Position numbers and translations under genes: made by a program
The notes under the pieces: model-generated
What the model was told of the DNA's origin: nothing
The model's database searches: none
What the model saw: the letters and a program-made list of their open reading frames with translations, nothing else
Origin: Sphagnum compactum
Lineage: Eukaryota; Bryophyta; Sphagnopsida; Sphagnales
Direction: 5' to 3'
Length of the DNA stretch: 64,000 bases
NCBI GenBank assembly: GCA_965153455.1
Contig: OZ234497.1
Span: 15,617,872 to 15,681,871, forward strand
In this document: positions 31,195-44,403 of the stretch, one piece after another
Layout: each line of letters begins with the position of its first letter
Position numbering within the stretch: the first letter of the stretch is position 1

Positions 31195-33192
31195 TTAAAA
31201 GTCAAGTATTGTTCTTTCCCCATACAATTTTCCCAAACCTTCTTTTGGAGAATGGAGTGCTAACCATACTGGCGTGTCAGCACCTTCTTCAACTGTTTTA
31301 ATTCCCTTTGGTGACAAATCTGTGAGGACATAACCTGGGCAACTACTAAAGACATTGATTTTTTTCTCCCCCTCATGTCGAGCAACAAGAGTGTTATGTA
31401 AGGCACTCACATAAGCAATGACTGCAATTTTGGAAACTGCGTAGGTCTCCACTGGTGTCTCCCACCCCAACTTAGTCAAATTCGGCCAATTTCCGTTGTT
31501 GTGATTCCCATTGGCAACATCCTCCAAATAATTGTTCACAAAGTTGTCAACAAAGTCTTCGGTAATGTGCTCCCTATTAGTGAGAGTTGTAACATAATCC
31601 TTGTTTGGTAGGCCCTAAAGTTTGGCACAACACATAGTAGTAAATGTGAAACACAATTAGAAAATGCACACTGCCAAATGCAAACGACGGGGAAAGGATT
31701 CAACTATATATTTAAAATTATGAATCAAATAATCGATGTATCATCATTTTACGACTATTTGGAATTCACAACTTCTCTTCTTCATTGGTTTGGATTTGAA
31801 TGGCACAGATGTGTGATTCCAATTAATTGTAATTCTTTCAAACTCTAGTGGTGCATGCAATCACAATGTTTCAATTATCCATGTAAATATGGCATCATCT
31901 CCAAATCCTGAAAAATGAGTACTCATTACATATGCATTCACTCGGAGTAAAGTTATTTAAGATTTCATTCAAGTGCAAAAATAAATAAATTAAAGATGCG
32001 TTCCTGAATTTGTTGTGAAACATGAACACAACCCATGCAAGTTACCTTGAGTTGGCCGAGCCTGGATGCCACAACAATGACTCGAGCACCACCAGGTGTA
32101 TCATCACGTAAGAGAGGAAATAGAGTTTTCGTGACATTCTTCACGGCAAAATAATTTGTACCCAATACGGATTTTGCAATTTCCAAGTTCACTTCATTTG
32201 GGTCATCCAAAATGCCTGCATTATTGATCTGGAATAACAAATAAAACATCAACAATGCATCGATTAATTTATGTTTAGTTGCCTACTTCAACTTACATGT
32301 CTTTCAGTTTTCACAACCAAAGTTCATTAATTTAATTTGGTTGAATTTCAAAAATGTTTAATTTAATATACACGACAAAAGAAAAAATAATGTTCGAAAA
32401 TTTGTTAATGTTTAAAATGTGCTCACAAGAATGTCAATGCCCCCATAAGTCGTGCGCAACCATTCTGCAAGTGCATCGATGGACTCCTGGCTACCAACAT
32501 CCAAAGTATGGAAATTCACGTTTTGAAACCCTTGTTTTTTCAAGGATTCAATGGCCTCCACACCACGAATTGCATCACGAGCTGTAAGCACGACATTAAT
32601 ACCCTCCTTGGCCAATTGGTGTACAATTTCAAAGCCTATACCTTTGTTTGCTCCTGTCACCACTGCCACTGTGTCCTTCGACCACCACCTAGAACAACCA
32701 TCTCACAACTTTCAAGAGCTTACCTTCTCAAGAGAGCACAAAACAGAGAGTAACACATGCATGTACAACTTGAGATGATTGTCAAACCTAGATCAAGGTT
32801 GTAAGGTCCAATACAATGAACTTGTCTAAACTCTCAGCATAAAATGGATTAAGCCAACCAATTACACAAAGCGAAAACATGTTCATGAGTGTGCCTAAAG
32901 TGGAGTAACACAACCTACAATCATGAAGAGATTAGATGCATCCATGATTTGCTCTTCCTTTTGAAGTAAAAAATGATTTTTGCTAATTGAAAAGCTTATA
33001 AAAAGTTTTAAGGTTTCCCCCAAACAGCTACTAATTTGATGAAATGGGCACAAATTGAATATTTGGGTATCATCACTAATGTGAATACCCCTACAAGAGT
33101 CCATCTGGTTGAAGGATGATAAGAAAAAAAAAGAGTAAGGAGGAGGCAAGGGACACAACAAATGCATACTTAGCCTCAGCTTCTTGCCCCAT
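31195..33192 (-). CDS. short-chain dehydrogenase/reductase, menthone/neomenthol dehydrogenase-like, copy L (4 exons)
   Basis: A classical NADP(H)-dependent carbonyl reductase of the SDR114C group, cytosolic by its lack of a targeting sequence. Exons on the minus strand are 33192-33170, 32688-32427, 32228-32046 and 31614-31195, making 888 nt and 295 aa. The 23-nt first exon (MGQEAEAK) splices in phase to WWSKDTVAVVTGANKGIG. The cofactor motif TGANKGIG is at 19-26, NNAG at 97-100, the catalytic Ser150 in VVASRL, and YAVSK with Tyr214 and Lys218. The catalytic set is complete. Relative to the right-arm copy, exons 1-3 encode the same protein, while exon 4 has 15 replacements, mostly at residues 169-211. 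The TATA box is at 33,404-33,410. The natural substrate cannot be told from sequence; relatives reduce terpenoid ketones or other carbonyls. Confidence 0.93.
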
Positions 33193-33403
33193 GTTGTGTA
33201 GCTGAAATTTGTCTCCCCTCGTTTCGCTTCTTCAATCTGGAAAATGTCCACCAAACGAATCTCTTGCCTGAAAATTTCACTTCTACACAGCTTCACAAAC
33301 CTTACTTTTGCAAAGGAAACAAGTTCAGAAAATAGATAGAGAAGTTGTCCAACAAAGGAGCAGACAGGCACAAGTTTTGCCGATCATACTATAATGCAGC
33401 TTG

Positions 33404-33410
33404 TTATATA
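33404..33410 (-). promoter_or_regulatory. TATA box of SDR copy L
   Basis: The minus strand reads GCATATATAACAAGC, about 215 bp upstream of the start codon. The same position in the right arm (54,907-54,913) has TATATAA. The shared 'gatcggcaaaacttgtgcc'-type sequence downstream is probably the 5' leader. Confidence 0.65.
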
Positions 33411-33591
33411 TGCAATTGTCACTGGGTTGAGTTTGTGTCCTTCACCAGAAGCTTCTTATTAGGGACAACTGCTCTTTCAAATGCAAATGTAATGGGCAAA
33501 TAGCTCATGACTACAAAGTTCCCTATCACGGATGTGGCAGAATCTGGCAGAATCTGACCCGGGTGACAATTACGTGAGATAATGGCCTTTT

Positions 33592-33610
33592 GTGAGTCAT
33601 GACTGACGTC
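33592..33610 (-). promoter_or_regulatory. conserved bZIP-like palindromic site, SDR copy L promoter
   Basis: On the minus strand it reads GACGTCAGTCATGACTCAC, identical over 19 bases with 54,717-54,735, although the surrounding promoter has diverged. It contains GACGTC and AGTCATGACT, both palindromes, as well as TGACTCA/CGTCA cores recognised by TGA/AP-1-type bZIP factors. It lies about 180 bp upstream of the TATA box. Confidence 0.5.
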
Positions 33611-35735
33611 CGCCCTCCACCAAGGGCCATTATTTAGTAAATGTGCAGCAGACAACGCTATAACAGTGGAGTGTGAAACTTGGGTTGAACCTTCCTTGGC
33701 ATGAGCCATTTTTTACAACAGACGAAATGTCTGTTTACGGCATCATTTATTTTCACCCGGTTGTTCATTTCTTTAATTAAACCAAGAAGTCATCCATGTC
33801 ACAATTGGAACATCATTCATCAAGAAGAACCAATCTATGAACAAATGAAACATACGGACATATTATGGATTTGAAAAATTGGCTGCCTACTGCCCATTCT
33901 GCTGGGCCAGCCCTCATCAGACAGTAAGGCAGGAGCCTGGATGGGTATTCCTTTAGTTTTATTACGTAAGTAATATCCCTGGAAGCAAGAATTTCAAGGG
34001 TAGCTGATTATCACCGGTTATCGATCTGAAAATATCTGAACCATTGATCTTATGATTGACCCTTAGGTTTTTGGGCAGGAGAGGAGGTATTTGCAGGAGG
34101 GAAGGCAGCAAGTTGCCTTCCAGGACGTCCCCAAAGTTGCCCCATGCCACCTTTGGAAACTCCTCGGGCAAATGCATTTGGTCAAGCAGTATGGGCAGGT
34201 ACCTTTTCCATTGGTCTGTTGTGTTTGTGTAAAGAATTAACAAAATATTTTAGTGTTTGTTGAGGCCGCATTATGCATAAAATTTCTGCCTCAACAAAAA
34301 ATGGCGCACCTCTGGTGTAAGGGTTCCTCCTCTCAAATGAAATCGCAGAGGTTCATTTCTAACGATACAAATAAATTGTACTGATTCTTTACAGCAGGTA
34401 AGGATCAGTGCTTCTTTTTTTTCTTTTTTTTTAATATCAAAATTTTGGAATTTCTTTTAAAACAGGAAAAAAAAAGTTGAATTTACACCTTAAAAAACCC
34501 AAAATTTTCTCAGTTTCTTTGTCAAAAATGGTGAAATTTGGCCAAAAATAAAAGACACCGGTATGGATCTGGAATGGGCTTTCATGGGAATTCCGGTCCA
34601 GTACTTGGGCTGTGCATTGCACGCGGCCCTCATTCTCAGGTACCTGAGGAGGTACCTGAGGTGGAGCCAAGAGACGCTTGCTTATGTCCAAAACTCCCCT
34701 CCTCTTATGGCATTATTGAGCATAAAAACCAATACAATTATTAACCCATGATACCTAGCAAGTATCCGTTAGGTATTTGTGAGGTATCATGAGAAAAAAA
34801 AAAAAAAACCTGATCATTTTCAAAAAATGGAATGGGCGTGTGCCCATATTAAGCTTTAAAGAAAGTTAGATTTGAACTCAAACACCCTGATTTAGTGCAA
34901 GCATGGGATATTTTGTAATATTTAAAAATAATCTAAATGGATTTTGGGAATTTTTACCATGGTATTTATGTGGGTGCTGGTTTCACCCAAGGCCTCAAAC
35001 TGTAGTTAGGGGGGGCCAAGGTGAACCAGAACCTACACTGGCACCTTCACCTGGGATAACATTCAGTGGCTCTGAGCAATAGAGTGCAGCTATGTACCCT
35101 AGCCTGACTAATCCCCCCTTGACATCTTACAAAATGTAGGCCAATATCTAAAGAGGTTTAGCAAGCTCCTACCTGTACAAGTACTATAATTACTCTTGAA
35201 CTTTGTGCATTAAATGCTGAGTTTCAGCATTTCATACTGAGATGTAATAAAAATTTCTTTACTTTGTGGATTCCTCTGAAAGCCGGGATAGGGGGTGAAA
35301 GAGAGGATAACTTGAACATGTAGGTCAAAATCTAAAGAGGTAGGTAGCAAGCTCCACTATGTACACTAATTTGTAAGACCTTTGGTGTCTCTCACCTTGC
35401 CTTGATAAAATAGATGGCCTTCTCCAGCCTGCATCCAGGAGCAAGGTAAACAATACCAAGTCCATAACACAGGTTTTGAATTAGCTTTTTGCCTATTAGA
35501 ACATGGGTGTAATAAGGATTACACTTTGGTCATTAGATGAAAATATGTATATTTCATCTAAACATGTGTTTATACTTTAGTATTTTACTTCGGAATATAA
35601 CAATTTGATTTCAGATCTAACTGCAGCATTACATGAAACAATTCCATGGTCGCACAATTGTCGAGAGGGTTGCAAGGGATTTTACAGGAACAATAATCAA
35701 TAGGCCATTCTTGAAGTGTTTTTTTCTTCTCAATT

Positions 35736-36629
35736 ATGTAGCATGAGTGGTAAACCTATCATCTAGCTTACAGGCCCAACAGTGTTTATCTGGATTTTGT
35801 TTGCTTTATTGGAGAGGTGAAATCTGAACTATGCATGTGGAGAAGAGGTCAAGCATTTCCGGTAAATTTACTTGCCCATCAAGGCCACATCAAGAACAAC
35901 AAAGCCATTTTTTGGCATAAAAATGCTTACGAAAAGCTTGAAATTTTTTAAAAAATTTATTGATAATGATGTTCGAGCTAGCCACTTCCAGAAGCAAACC
36001 CCATACACTGTTTTCTACCTAGCATGAACAGAAATCATTAGTAAATCATTAAGAAAAGTTTCACGGATGTAATTAGTCCCCCCGAACTTTATTCCTTTAC
36101 TTAGTGAAAGGCAAATTAGAACTATAGTGGCCATTTGACTAAGAAGTGCAACCAAGTGGAGAGTTTTTTAAAGATGCAAGGTACTACGTATCCAAAAGTT
36201 AGAAGTTTTCACTAGCAGAACTATTGGCCTCGACTGGACCCTCAAATTCATGAAGAGCCTCAAAGTTGTTTCTTACCCTATACATGTTTACTTGGAAAAA
36301 GGAGGGTTAATCACAGGACCCATGGACCAAAGCCAATTTACCAGTGTACAATGAAACCCATAAATTCTATATTTTTACCCATCATTCCAAATGCATAATA
36401 ACCTTGGGAGAAGGCACTCCCCTTGTACAAAGGATGTTTCAGGTTGAAATGCCCACTATACAATTGGAGCGCCCAGCCTGAAGAGGTTGTTCCATGTCCT
36501 TAAATACTCAATTACTATATTGATTAATGCCCTGGCAACATGATATTACACCATGCCTTACACAAAATGTTTTCTAAATCCATTAAATGAAACATAACAT
36601 TGAGGTCAAGCTATTACAATCACCATCCG
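35736..36629. other. intergenic spacer, nothing recognised
   Basis: An AT-rich stretch between the left arm and the retrotransposon, with no open frame or repeat I can support. Confidence 0.55.
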
Positions 36630-36641
36630 CATGACTAATGA
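36630..36641. repeat. LINE target-site duplication, 3' side copy
   Basis: CATGACTAATGA, identical to 44,457-44,468. Confidence 0.85.
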
Positions 36642-36688
36642 GGAGGAACCCCGAGAAGGGGGAGGGAGGCAACAGCCCCATCAAAGCA

Positions 36689-39600
36689 TTAAAAGGAATT
36701 CAGAAAGTACAAAGGGGGCAAGAAGAGCCAGCTGATGGTGGCAGCATCCTCCCCAAAAATGTTCAGATGACACCATTCCGCCCTAAAGGCCTGATCAATA
36801 CTAGTTTGCGTGAAAGGCTCCTGGGTGGGCCGGAGGGAGTTGATGGCGTTCCAAGTGGCCATCCCCACCTCGACGATGGCCACCCAGGCTTGTCTAAAAG
36901 CGTTCTTAAGAGAGTACTGATCGTTGAAGTGCTTTCTGCATCTTTCGGACCAAAGAAAATAGAGAATAAAGCTACGAATAGATGTCCAGCGGCTGCCTGG
37001 TGTAGGAAAAACCGCCGGTGTGGTACCCGTGCCAATTCGAGGGGTCGTCTTCTCTTTCGAGGACGATCTCCCCCAGAAGAATGAAGGGCCAAAAGGGAGC
37101 GGCGTCGCTTGACACCCCCCATTTTTGTTAGACCCAGCGGAAGGCCTCCCAGGCGTGCTTGGTGTAGGCGCATTCCAGGAGACAGTGCTGAGGAGATTCA
37201 AGGATTCTGTGATTGCAAACCTTGCAAGTCGAAGGTATTCCCATGCATTGCAGCCAGGTGTCGACGGGAAGTCCTCGGTTTAAGGTGAGCCAGATAAGAG
37301 TGCCCACTTTGCGGGGGCTGGAGTTGTGCCAGATTTTGGCCAACACTTGGGAGTCCGAGGAATTTTGAAGGTTTAATTGTTGGATGAAGGAGCGGATGGC
37401 TGGGATCTATGGCGTTCTTCTCGTGCTTTTGTATCCTCGCTTTGCCGAATATCCAAAGAAGGGGGAATCTCCCAGTGGGGGGGGGCTCTGCAAGTGCCAT
37501 TCCCTCGGGTCCCAGGGGAGGTTCTTAATGAATCCAGTTTCGAAAATCCAGAGAATTGGGGGTTTGTGAGAGGAAGAAAGATCTTTGGCCACCTTGAAAG
37601 GGGCCCCATGCTTTCCTTGCATCAGGATTCTGATCAGGTGGTACTTCTCAAGGCAGAACGTCACCTCTTGGGGGTTCTCAGCTCTGATGTGGCCGTTGGG
37701 GGAGACTCTGCGATATTCTCTGGCTTGCACTAGGTTGGATGAGACTCCGATCACCTGATATATCCATGTGAGGGGGGTGTGGGTTCTTGTCTCCCTACTA
37801 TTGATCCAGTTTCCGATTTGGAAGCGGCTGGAGAAGGCAGCTGGGTTCCAGGGTATGTTGTTTATGATCGTGTTTCTATTGGTGCAGTTGATGACATGGA
37901 AATTCATCCTGAGTGCCGAGAGACTCAGCCACTCTCTGTTTTCCCGGTCCCATATATCCTTGACTCTGGTACAGCCTGCCTTAGCAATGGCTGACACGCT
38001 CCTAAGTTCCTTGTTAGACCCAAGTTGGGTCCAAAGAAGTCAAACAGCGGAATTGTTTGGAACTTGGGGCACGCTCCCAACTTCCAGCACTAAAAGGGGT
38101 AAAGGGGCGTGCTGAAGCTCCGGGATTAGACTAGGGCGAGGGACAAGTTTTACTTAGTTACTCGATCCTACATCAAACCAACCAACAAGTTGGTTAATTC
38201 ACATTCGGAAACACTTTTAGTGCTAGGACAAGCCACGGGCGACCTTGGACTCACATGACTCACCACGGCCCGAACTCGGGGGAAGCCACCACCTTCCCCC
38301 ATATAGTATTTTTTGCGTTACTCTACGGCACCTACATCCGAATGGCACTTTTTCCCGGGACTCCCAAGGAGGAGTCCCGAAACTGTCCCGGTTTGGACTC
38401 CCGGGGCTTTGGGAGTTCATAACTCCTTACTCAGACCTCCGATCAGGATGAGGTTTAAAGCAAACTTGTAGCCCTCCCTGAGAGCTTTCTAATGGTGTGT
38501 CGCACTCCACCTGAACACACCGGGGTCGGGTCGATTCACGACTTTTAATGGTCGGGAGTCAAACTGCCAGTTTGACTCCCGGCCCTTCTTTTGTCCATAA
38601 CTTGTGCTGCATATGTCCGAATGACTCATGTAAGGCCATTTTCGACATCTACACTTTAAGACCTTTTCAACGGTATAAAGAACACCTCAAGGCGAGGTGT
38701 TTTGACCCTGCAATCAAACTCTGAGTTTTCGAGAGTCTCGGAGGACTCCCAAGTCCCCATTTCGGGAGTGTGAGTGTCATCCTCACACTCCTTCAAAATG
38801 GGGTTGCGACAATGGCTCTCCCCTCGCTAAGTCCGTTCACTTCTAGGGGGAGGCCGACCACGTCGGTGATCAAGGGGTTGCTGAATATGGGTTGCCTAAG
38901 GACTTTGGCTTGAGATGTGGGCTCGGTCTTCTCGAGACCAGTCCTCACATTCATCCAATCTCCAAGAATGCTTTTCTAGAGCGAACGAGTGGTTTTTTGG
39001 AGCTTTGGGGCCGCAAAGAGCCAATTCATATTGCGGTTCCTTAGCCTTTTTCCGTGGACTGGAAGTTGTACCTGATTTGCTCGATACCTTAGAATTTCTT
39101 TCAAGGGTTCGCCCCCTGGGGATAGGCCTCTCACTAGGAGGTTGGCTAGAAAAACTTTTGATTGGGCTTTGGGATCTATGACTCCCAGGCCGCCTTGCGA
39201 AAGGGGGAGCGTGAGTGTGTCCCACTTGACTTTGGCACGTGTTTTGGCCTCTTTTCCCCCCAGATGAAGTTTCGGACCGTCCCCCTAATCTGGTTGCACA
39301 TGCAAGGATTGGGGTTCCAACAGGCCGCCATATACCACATGGATGAGAGTAGGACCTGATTTGCCACGAGGATTTTTCCTGCGAAGGAGAGTTTGCAATT
39401 ACCCCATGCAATCATTTTTCCTTTTAGGGAGGCCATGAGCTTGTCGAGATGGAGGCCCACTTGGATTCCCAAGTAGCGAACCCCTTCACCTTCAGGGATC
39501 CATTTTAGTCCGACCTCTTGTCCCCGCTCCCATTCCCTTTTGTTTTTGCTGGCCCAGATGGCAGCAGACTTTCCCCAATTAATCCTTGCCCCTGATGGCC

Positions 39601-41563
39601 GGCAGAAGATGTCCACGACTGCCCGGGTCTTATCCAGATTGTGTTGTGAGCCTTGGAGGTAAAGGGCAGTGTCATCTGTGAAGGTTTAGTCTCGGACGTG
39701 TCCACCTTTGGGAAGGGACAATCCCTCCACTTTGTGCTCCGGGTCATCCAGCATATGTCCCAAGACATCTGTGGCTAAAATGAAAATATATGGGGCCAGG
39801 GGGCAGCCCTGTCTTACTAATCTAGAAAGCTCGAAAACACCCCTTGGTTCTCCATTGACCTTGACCGAGGAGGAAGCTGCCCAATACAGGGATGAAATCC
39901 ATTTTAACCATTTAAGGCTGAAACCGAGCTTGGACAGAGCTGTGAAGAGGAAGCCCCATTCAATTTTATTGAACGTTTTTTCAAAATCAAGTAGGAGGAG
40001 AACCAGGTCCTACGCGCTCTCTGTGGAGCGTGGGGGTAGTCGCTTCCACGGTCTCCGGTAGAATTCAGATGGTAGCCCGTCATGACCTGGGGCTTTCCCT
40101 TTGGGCATGGAGGTGATGGCGTCCACCACCTTCGCCAAGGTCAGATCCTGGGTCATTTCGGTGTTCATTGTTTCTGTGACCCGAGGTGGAACGCTCTTCC
40201 AGCAAGTCCTTTGGGCTTCCGTCGTGTCCGAAGAGGAAGGCTCAATTGTGTAGAGATCTGCGTAGAAGCAGGTGATGTAATGGGATAGATCTTCCTGTTT
40301 GGTGATTGTCATCCCGCCAACGACTAGCTCCTTAAGGAGAGTCCTTTTTTTCCTGATCCGGTGAAAATCAAAGAAGGTTTTTGAGCAGGTGTCTCCATAC
40401 CTCAACCATTTCACTGCCGAGAGGTGGTTGAGTCACTCTACTGATGTCTGGAAGAGATCTGCCAACCTCCCTTGTGATTTGGAGAGGATGCCCTACACGT
40501 GCTCATTCGTTGGGTCTCATTGTAGTTGAATTTCGGCCAACTGGATTGTTTTGGAATGCGCCTTGATTAGTACGCCTCTTTGTCGGTTTTGCACCTTGAC
40601 CAACGGTGCATTGCATTCCGTCACTCTTTGAGTGGCGGCTTCTAACCAGGAGGACCAACTCGTGTCTTCGGTGGGCTTGGGCCTCTCACCCTCCCAGGCC
40701 TGAATCATTTCTGCCTTGCTCAACTCGTCTCCTAACAAGGTGGAGTCGAAGTATTTGTTGTGCTTGGGGGGGGGGGTGGTTGTCCCCAGATAGTTAACAC
40801 CAGTGGCGAGTGGTCTAAGGGTTTTCGAATTGAGGTGGCTGCCTCAATTCTTCCTCTTCTTGAGTCCAAGTCCTGGGAAACCAGGAATTTGTTGATGCGC
40901 GAGATCGCCGAGCGCGGTTTGTATCTACCATTGTCAAAGGTGAATTCTTTCTCGGACATTTTTCGAAAGTTATCTAGCTTCCAAGCGTCCGCCAAGCCAT
41001 ATTTGGGTCATGTGATGCCAGGTGGCTGCTTCTCTTCTCAGCATGAAATGCGCTCTTGCTACCCCTCTTCGGTCCGTTTCTTCCCAATGATTATAATCCG
41101 TGCCTATGATGACGTGATTAATGTCAAAACTGGCCTCACTTAAACGCTTCCACATTAGCGCCCTTTCATTTGAGGAGCGGGCGGCATAGATGTTAACCAT
41201 TGTTAGGTTCTCGTTGTTTGGGAGCTGGATGGTTATGGACTGGGTTCTACCCTCCATTATAATGCCGTTTGAAGAGACTTGAGGGGCGAGGGACCTGTCC
41301 ACCAGGATCGCGGTGCCGACGCTCAGTCTTTGGGAACGCCCCATTGGTATGCCATAATTCCAGAAGGCAGCTCCTTTCCAAAATTCAATTCCTTTTGTTA
41401 AGTTGAGGCAGTCCGTCTCCCCCAAGTGGTGTTCCTAGAGGAGTAGGATTTGAGGGGGCGTGGCCAAGGAGGAAACCCAGGACCTGATCTCTTTTTGCTT
41501 TTGGGAGTTCCTCCCTAAGCTCCTCATGTTCAGTGAGGCAATGGTGATGGTTTTGTTAATCAT
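36689..41563 (-). pseudogene. LINE ORF2 (APE endonuclease, reverse transcriptase, C-terminal Cys/His domain)
   Basis: The start ATG at 41563 overlaps the ORF1 stop (ATGATTAA). In order it has an endonuclease beginning TIASLNMRSLG, then EHHLGETD and IIGTDYNHWE; reverse transcriptase motifs KAPGHDGLPSEFY near 40,080, DFEKTFNKIEWGFLF near 39,960, GCPLAPYIFILATD near 39,790, and FTDDTALYL near 39,680 (the catalytic F/YxDD box); then YLGIQVG. The zinc-binding end is CKVCNHRILESPQHCLLEC near 37,190. Many stops (for example near 41,435, 40,850, 40,490 and 39,690) and frameshifts are present. The solo LTR interrupts it at 37,992-38,811 between LSEGRAI and AKAGCTRVKD. Confidence 0.9.
37992..38811. mobile_element. 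solo LTR, 820 bp, inserted in LINE ORF2
   Basis: The insert begins TGACACGCTCC and ends GGTTGCGACA, so it has TG...CA ends. It is flanked by ATGGC at 37,987-37,991 and 38,812-38,816. Removing it with one ATGGC copy restores the LINE reading frame. It contains no protein-coding region and has a TATA-like 'catatagtatt' near 38,310. This is what remains after recombination between the two LTRs of an LTR retrotransposon. Confidence 0.9.
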
Positions 41564-44403
41564 GGGAGGGCGGATTCAAGGCGGTAATATTGCCGATCGA
41601 TCCTTGTGACCAGTTTGCCTTCCGAATGTAATCTTTGCTCCGGTCTTCCTTAGGATTCTGTGTGATGGGGGAGGTGCTTGAGGTGGTCGCGTTTAGAGCT
41701 TGGGAACGTTCCATTTCCAGGGACCTGAGCCGCTTTTTTTTGGCTACTTCAAGTGAGGCCTGCACGCTGGTTACCATATTTTTGAAAGAATGGCGGACAT
41801 CTCCTTCCGATCCTTTTTTTTGTAAGAGGTTGTGGGCAGGCTCTGCAAATTTTGCCTCATTATTCATTGCTGACATAGTGTCCAAAGTCTTCCAGTGTAG
41901 ATGCTTCTTGTTTTGGATACTGACCGGATTGGTTCTTGTCGAGATGTGAGCCAGAATGGTGCATTCGAGGCCCCCCCTGTCTGGTTCCTCCCTCCAGCTC
42001 CACTCCAGGCTAGGGGGTTCATTTAATGGTAGTTTGTGCCTGAATATATTTTCCTCCAGGCCAGCCGCTACGTGTTTGATTAACTCTTCCAAGGCTAGTT
42101 TGGGGGACCAGTTCTCTTCCCCTTCACTTACTGTCCTGATCTTGATTGGGAGGTTTGGCAAAGCTTGGTTTTTTGAGTGTATCAAAACCTCCTTCTGTGG
42201 TCCTTTTTCTCTTGTGAGGACCGGCCAGATCCGAGCTCTGCAATGATCTGCTTTTTTTGGTAGAAGGATTCCTAATGCTTCAAAAAAAGAGTGGTGAATT
42301 TCTGAGTGTTTCTGACTTCTTTTTTCACCTAGGGCTTTGCCCAGTTGTGCAACTGGGTGGGGGGGGGGGGGGGACCGGCTTTTGGCCGAGCTGGTTCAAT
42401 CCTGACTTTGTGCTTCTTTTTCCCTTGGAAGATCCAACCCCCATACGAGGCCTCTGGGGCTTTCCTGAAAAACTCGGAGGCATTGTCTTCTCCATTCAGT
42501 GCTTCAAACAAGTTGGTGTCCGCCCACTTTCTTTGGGCTATTCCATCTTGCTCCTCCGGGAGGTCAAAGAGTAATTTAGCTTTTGGAGTGTTTCGACCAT
42601 CTGTTCTTTCTTCCGGTCCCTTGCCCCTTCACTAAGCTGACTTGAGGCTCCCAGCTAATGAGTGGGCCAGAGCTACCTTTGGATCTTCCATTGGCTGATC
42701 TTCCTCGTTGCTAACGAGGGTGATGTGCTTCCCATTTCCTTGAATTGGGAGACTTTTTGCGTACCTGATTTCGGGGTTTACTGGGGGAGAATGTGTTATT
42801 GTCCCTGCTCTCGTCCCTGATTCGGAGGGAACTGGGTCCGTTGCTTTCTTGGAGTACCTGCTCCAGTTTCCCAGCCTCTTCTCCTTGTTGTGGGTGGAAG
42901 CGGTGGTTTGGTTGAAAGGTGTGGGAGCAGCGCCCCTTGTTACTCTCTCGCTCCAAGTTGGAGAGTTGTTTGCGGGTGTGCTTCTGTCCCAAATTGGGGC
43001 TGAGTATAATGCAAGTTCTAGCGAAGTGACCAAAATGGCGGCATGTCCGACATTGATTCGGAAGGCCTGAATAGAGGATTTTTTGTAGAGTAGTATCGTT
43101 TAGAGTTGCACCTTCCACCATGGAGGGGATGCAGATATTTCCGGCTAGTTTGCTGATGTCGCGGATTTCCATAGTCATCATCGGGCCAGCTGGTCTCTTC
43201 ATATATAGTTCTTCTGGTTCTATTTCCAACACATCCCCAATCTTGCTGGCCATTACAGTAAGAGCTTTAACGTTTCTAAATTGATCATGAAGGTCCAGAA
43301 ATTGTACCTTGATCTTGTGTGTAAGCAAGGCCTCGACTCCTTGAGCGCTGGCATAAAAGTTGGAGACGTACCTGAAAAAAGAGAAGTTCATTCCGCACCA
43401 TTCGACCGTGGTGATCCTTTGGGTCAATTTGGCACCTCGTTGGAGAAGAGGACTTCAAAAAAACCTCGCGTTAGTAGGGTGCTAATACGAAGGAGGGTGG
43501 TAAGTGGAGTTTTAGACAATCACTTAGTACCTTGATGGTCGGTCTACCTCCTAAGGTCCGCCCGAGAACCATCCTTCGCACTTTTCGTGCGGCTCTTTCT
43601 TGCAATTCAGCTACCATCTCTGACAGAAATTCTGCGTCGAGCTCCAAGTCATAGTCTATTGGCGACGGTCCTTGGTGTTCGTCTCCCGGAGGAAAAGCGG
43701 TTCCTGTCCCGTTGCCTGGAGGCGTGATTAGTGGAGGGGTGAATGGGGCTGGTGTGCGTGTTGCGGTCGTCCTTCTTTTCAGCTGGTATTTTGAGCTTGG
43801 GGTTTTTGCCTTGGCTATCAAGTGGTTTTTGCGAACCACCTAACCTGCAGCAACGGCGTCCAATCCCCCAAACCCAAAACCGATTCTTGCAAACATAGAT
43901 AAGGGATCTGAGGTGTGAGGAGAAATGTGGGTTTGAAGCGGTACTTTCATGAGATGGGCCGGATTTGGAGCCGCGACCGTTTCCGTCGCGACCTGTGCCA
44001 TTGCGAGGGGAGGGACCCGTGGCGATGGTAGTGGCGGTCGAGATAAGACCTCATTGCCAGGGCCGCCATCGCTGGGGGGCTGAACTGAGCTTTCAGCTCT
44101 TCCATGTTGCGTGTTCAACATGGATCCTCCAAAGACTACCGGGACTGTTGGCGCTCTATTTCCGTGATTTGGATTCTTCAGCGGCGAAAAAATTGGAACC
44201 AGTATGTTCGCCGCAGGTCTGAGGTCACGATCGTGATCGCTTTGCGTCGATAGACTAGCAGGTCGATCAGCCAGAGCCGATCCTTCGAAGCTGAGTGGCG
44301 AAGTAAAAGCTGTGGCACCACCTCCGCCGTTAAGGTTTAACAGCTTATTTCGCAACAAATCGTTTCCATGGCGCGTGCTGCGTCCAGCTTTTCGAATCCT
44401 CAT
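41556..44403 (-). pseudogene. LINE ORF1 (gag-like, zinc knuckle)
   Basis: Starts at 44403 (MRIRKAG) with a Pro/Ser-rich N-terminus. It meets an in-frame stop at 43840, is open again to 43471, then continues in shifted frames. The RNA-binding CX2CX4HX4C zinc knuckle is CRTCRHFGHFARTC near 43,040. It is preceded by KRPAGPMMTMEIRDISKLAG and followed by a low-complexity basic/Pro region. A last open part (42185-41556) ends exactly at the start of ORF2. The product would have packaged element RNA. A run of 14 G at about 42,358-42,372 adds a frame-disrupting homopolymer. Confidence 0.85.

Larger units (their letters stand above)
30340..35735 (+). repeat. large inverted duplication, left arm
   Basis: About 5.4 kb whose reverse complement matches 52,560-57,945. 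Matches can be followed through the 3' flank, the whole SDR gene, its promoter, and a long upstream tract (for example the 'cttcatctcagtatgaaatg' and 'cctctctttcaccccctatc' blocks). Coding exons are over 93-99% alike; flanks are clearly more diverged and contain small indels. The outer boundary lies next to the phosphatase exon. Confidence 0.9.

Noticed and set aside
33419-33709. 96-aa ORF upstream of SDR copy L
   Set aside because: The homologous DNA in the right arm (54,600-54,900) is frameshifted and stopped, so the frame is not conserved; it overlaps the promoter.
34860-34920. Possible tRNA-derived SINE (B-box-like 'gagttcaaatc') in both arms (also 53,575-53,610)
   Set aside because: No matching A box at the right distance and no cloverleaf could be drawn.
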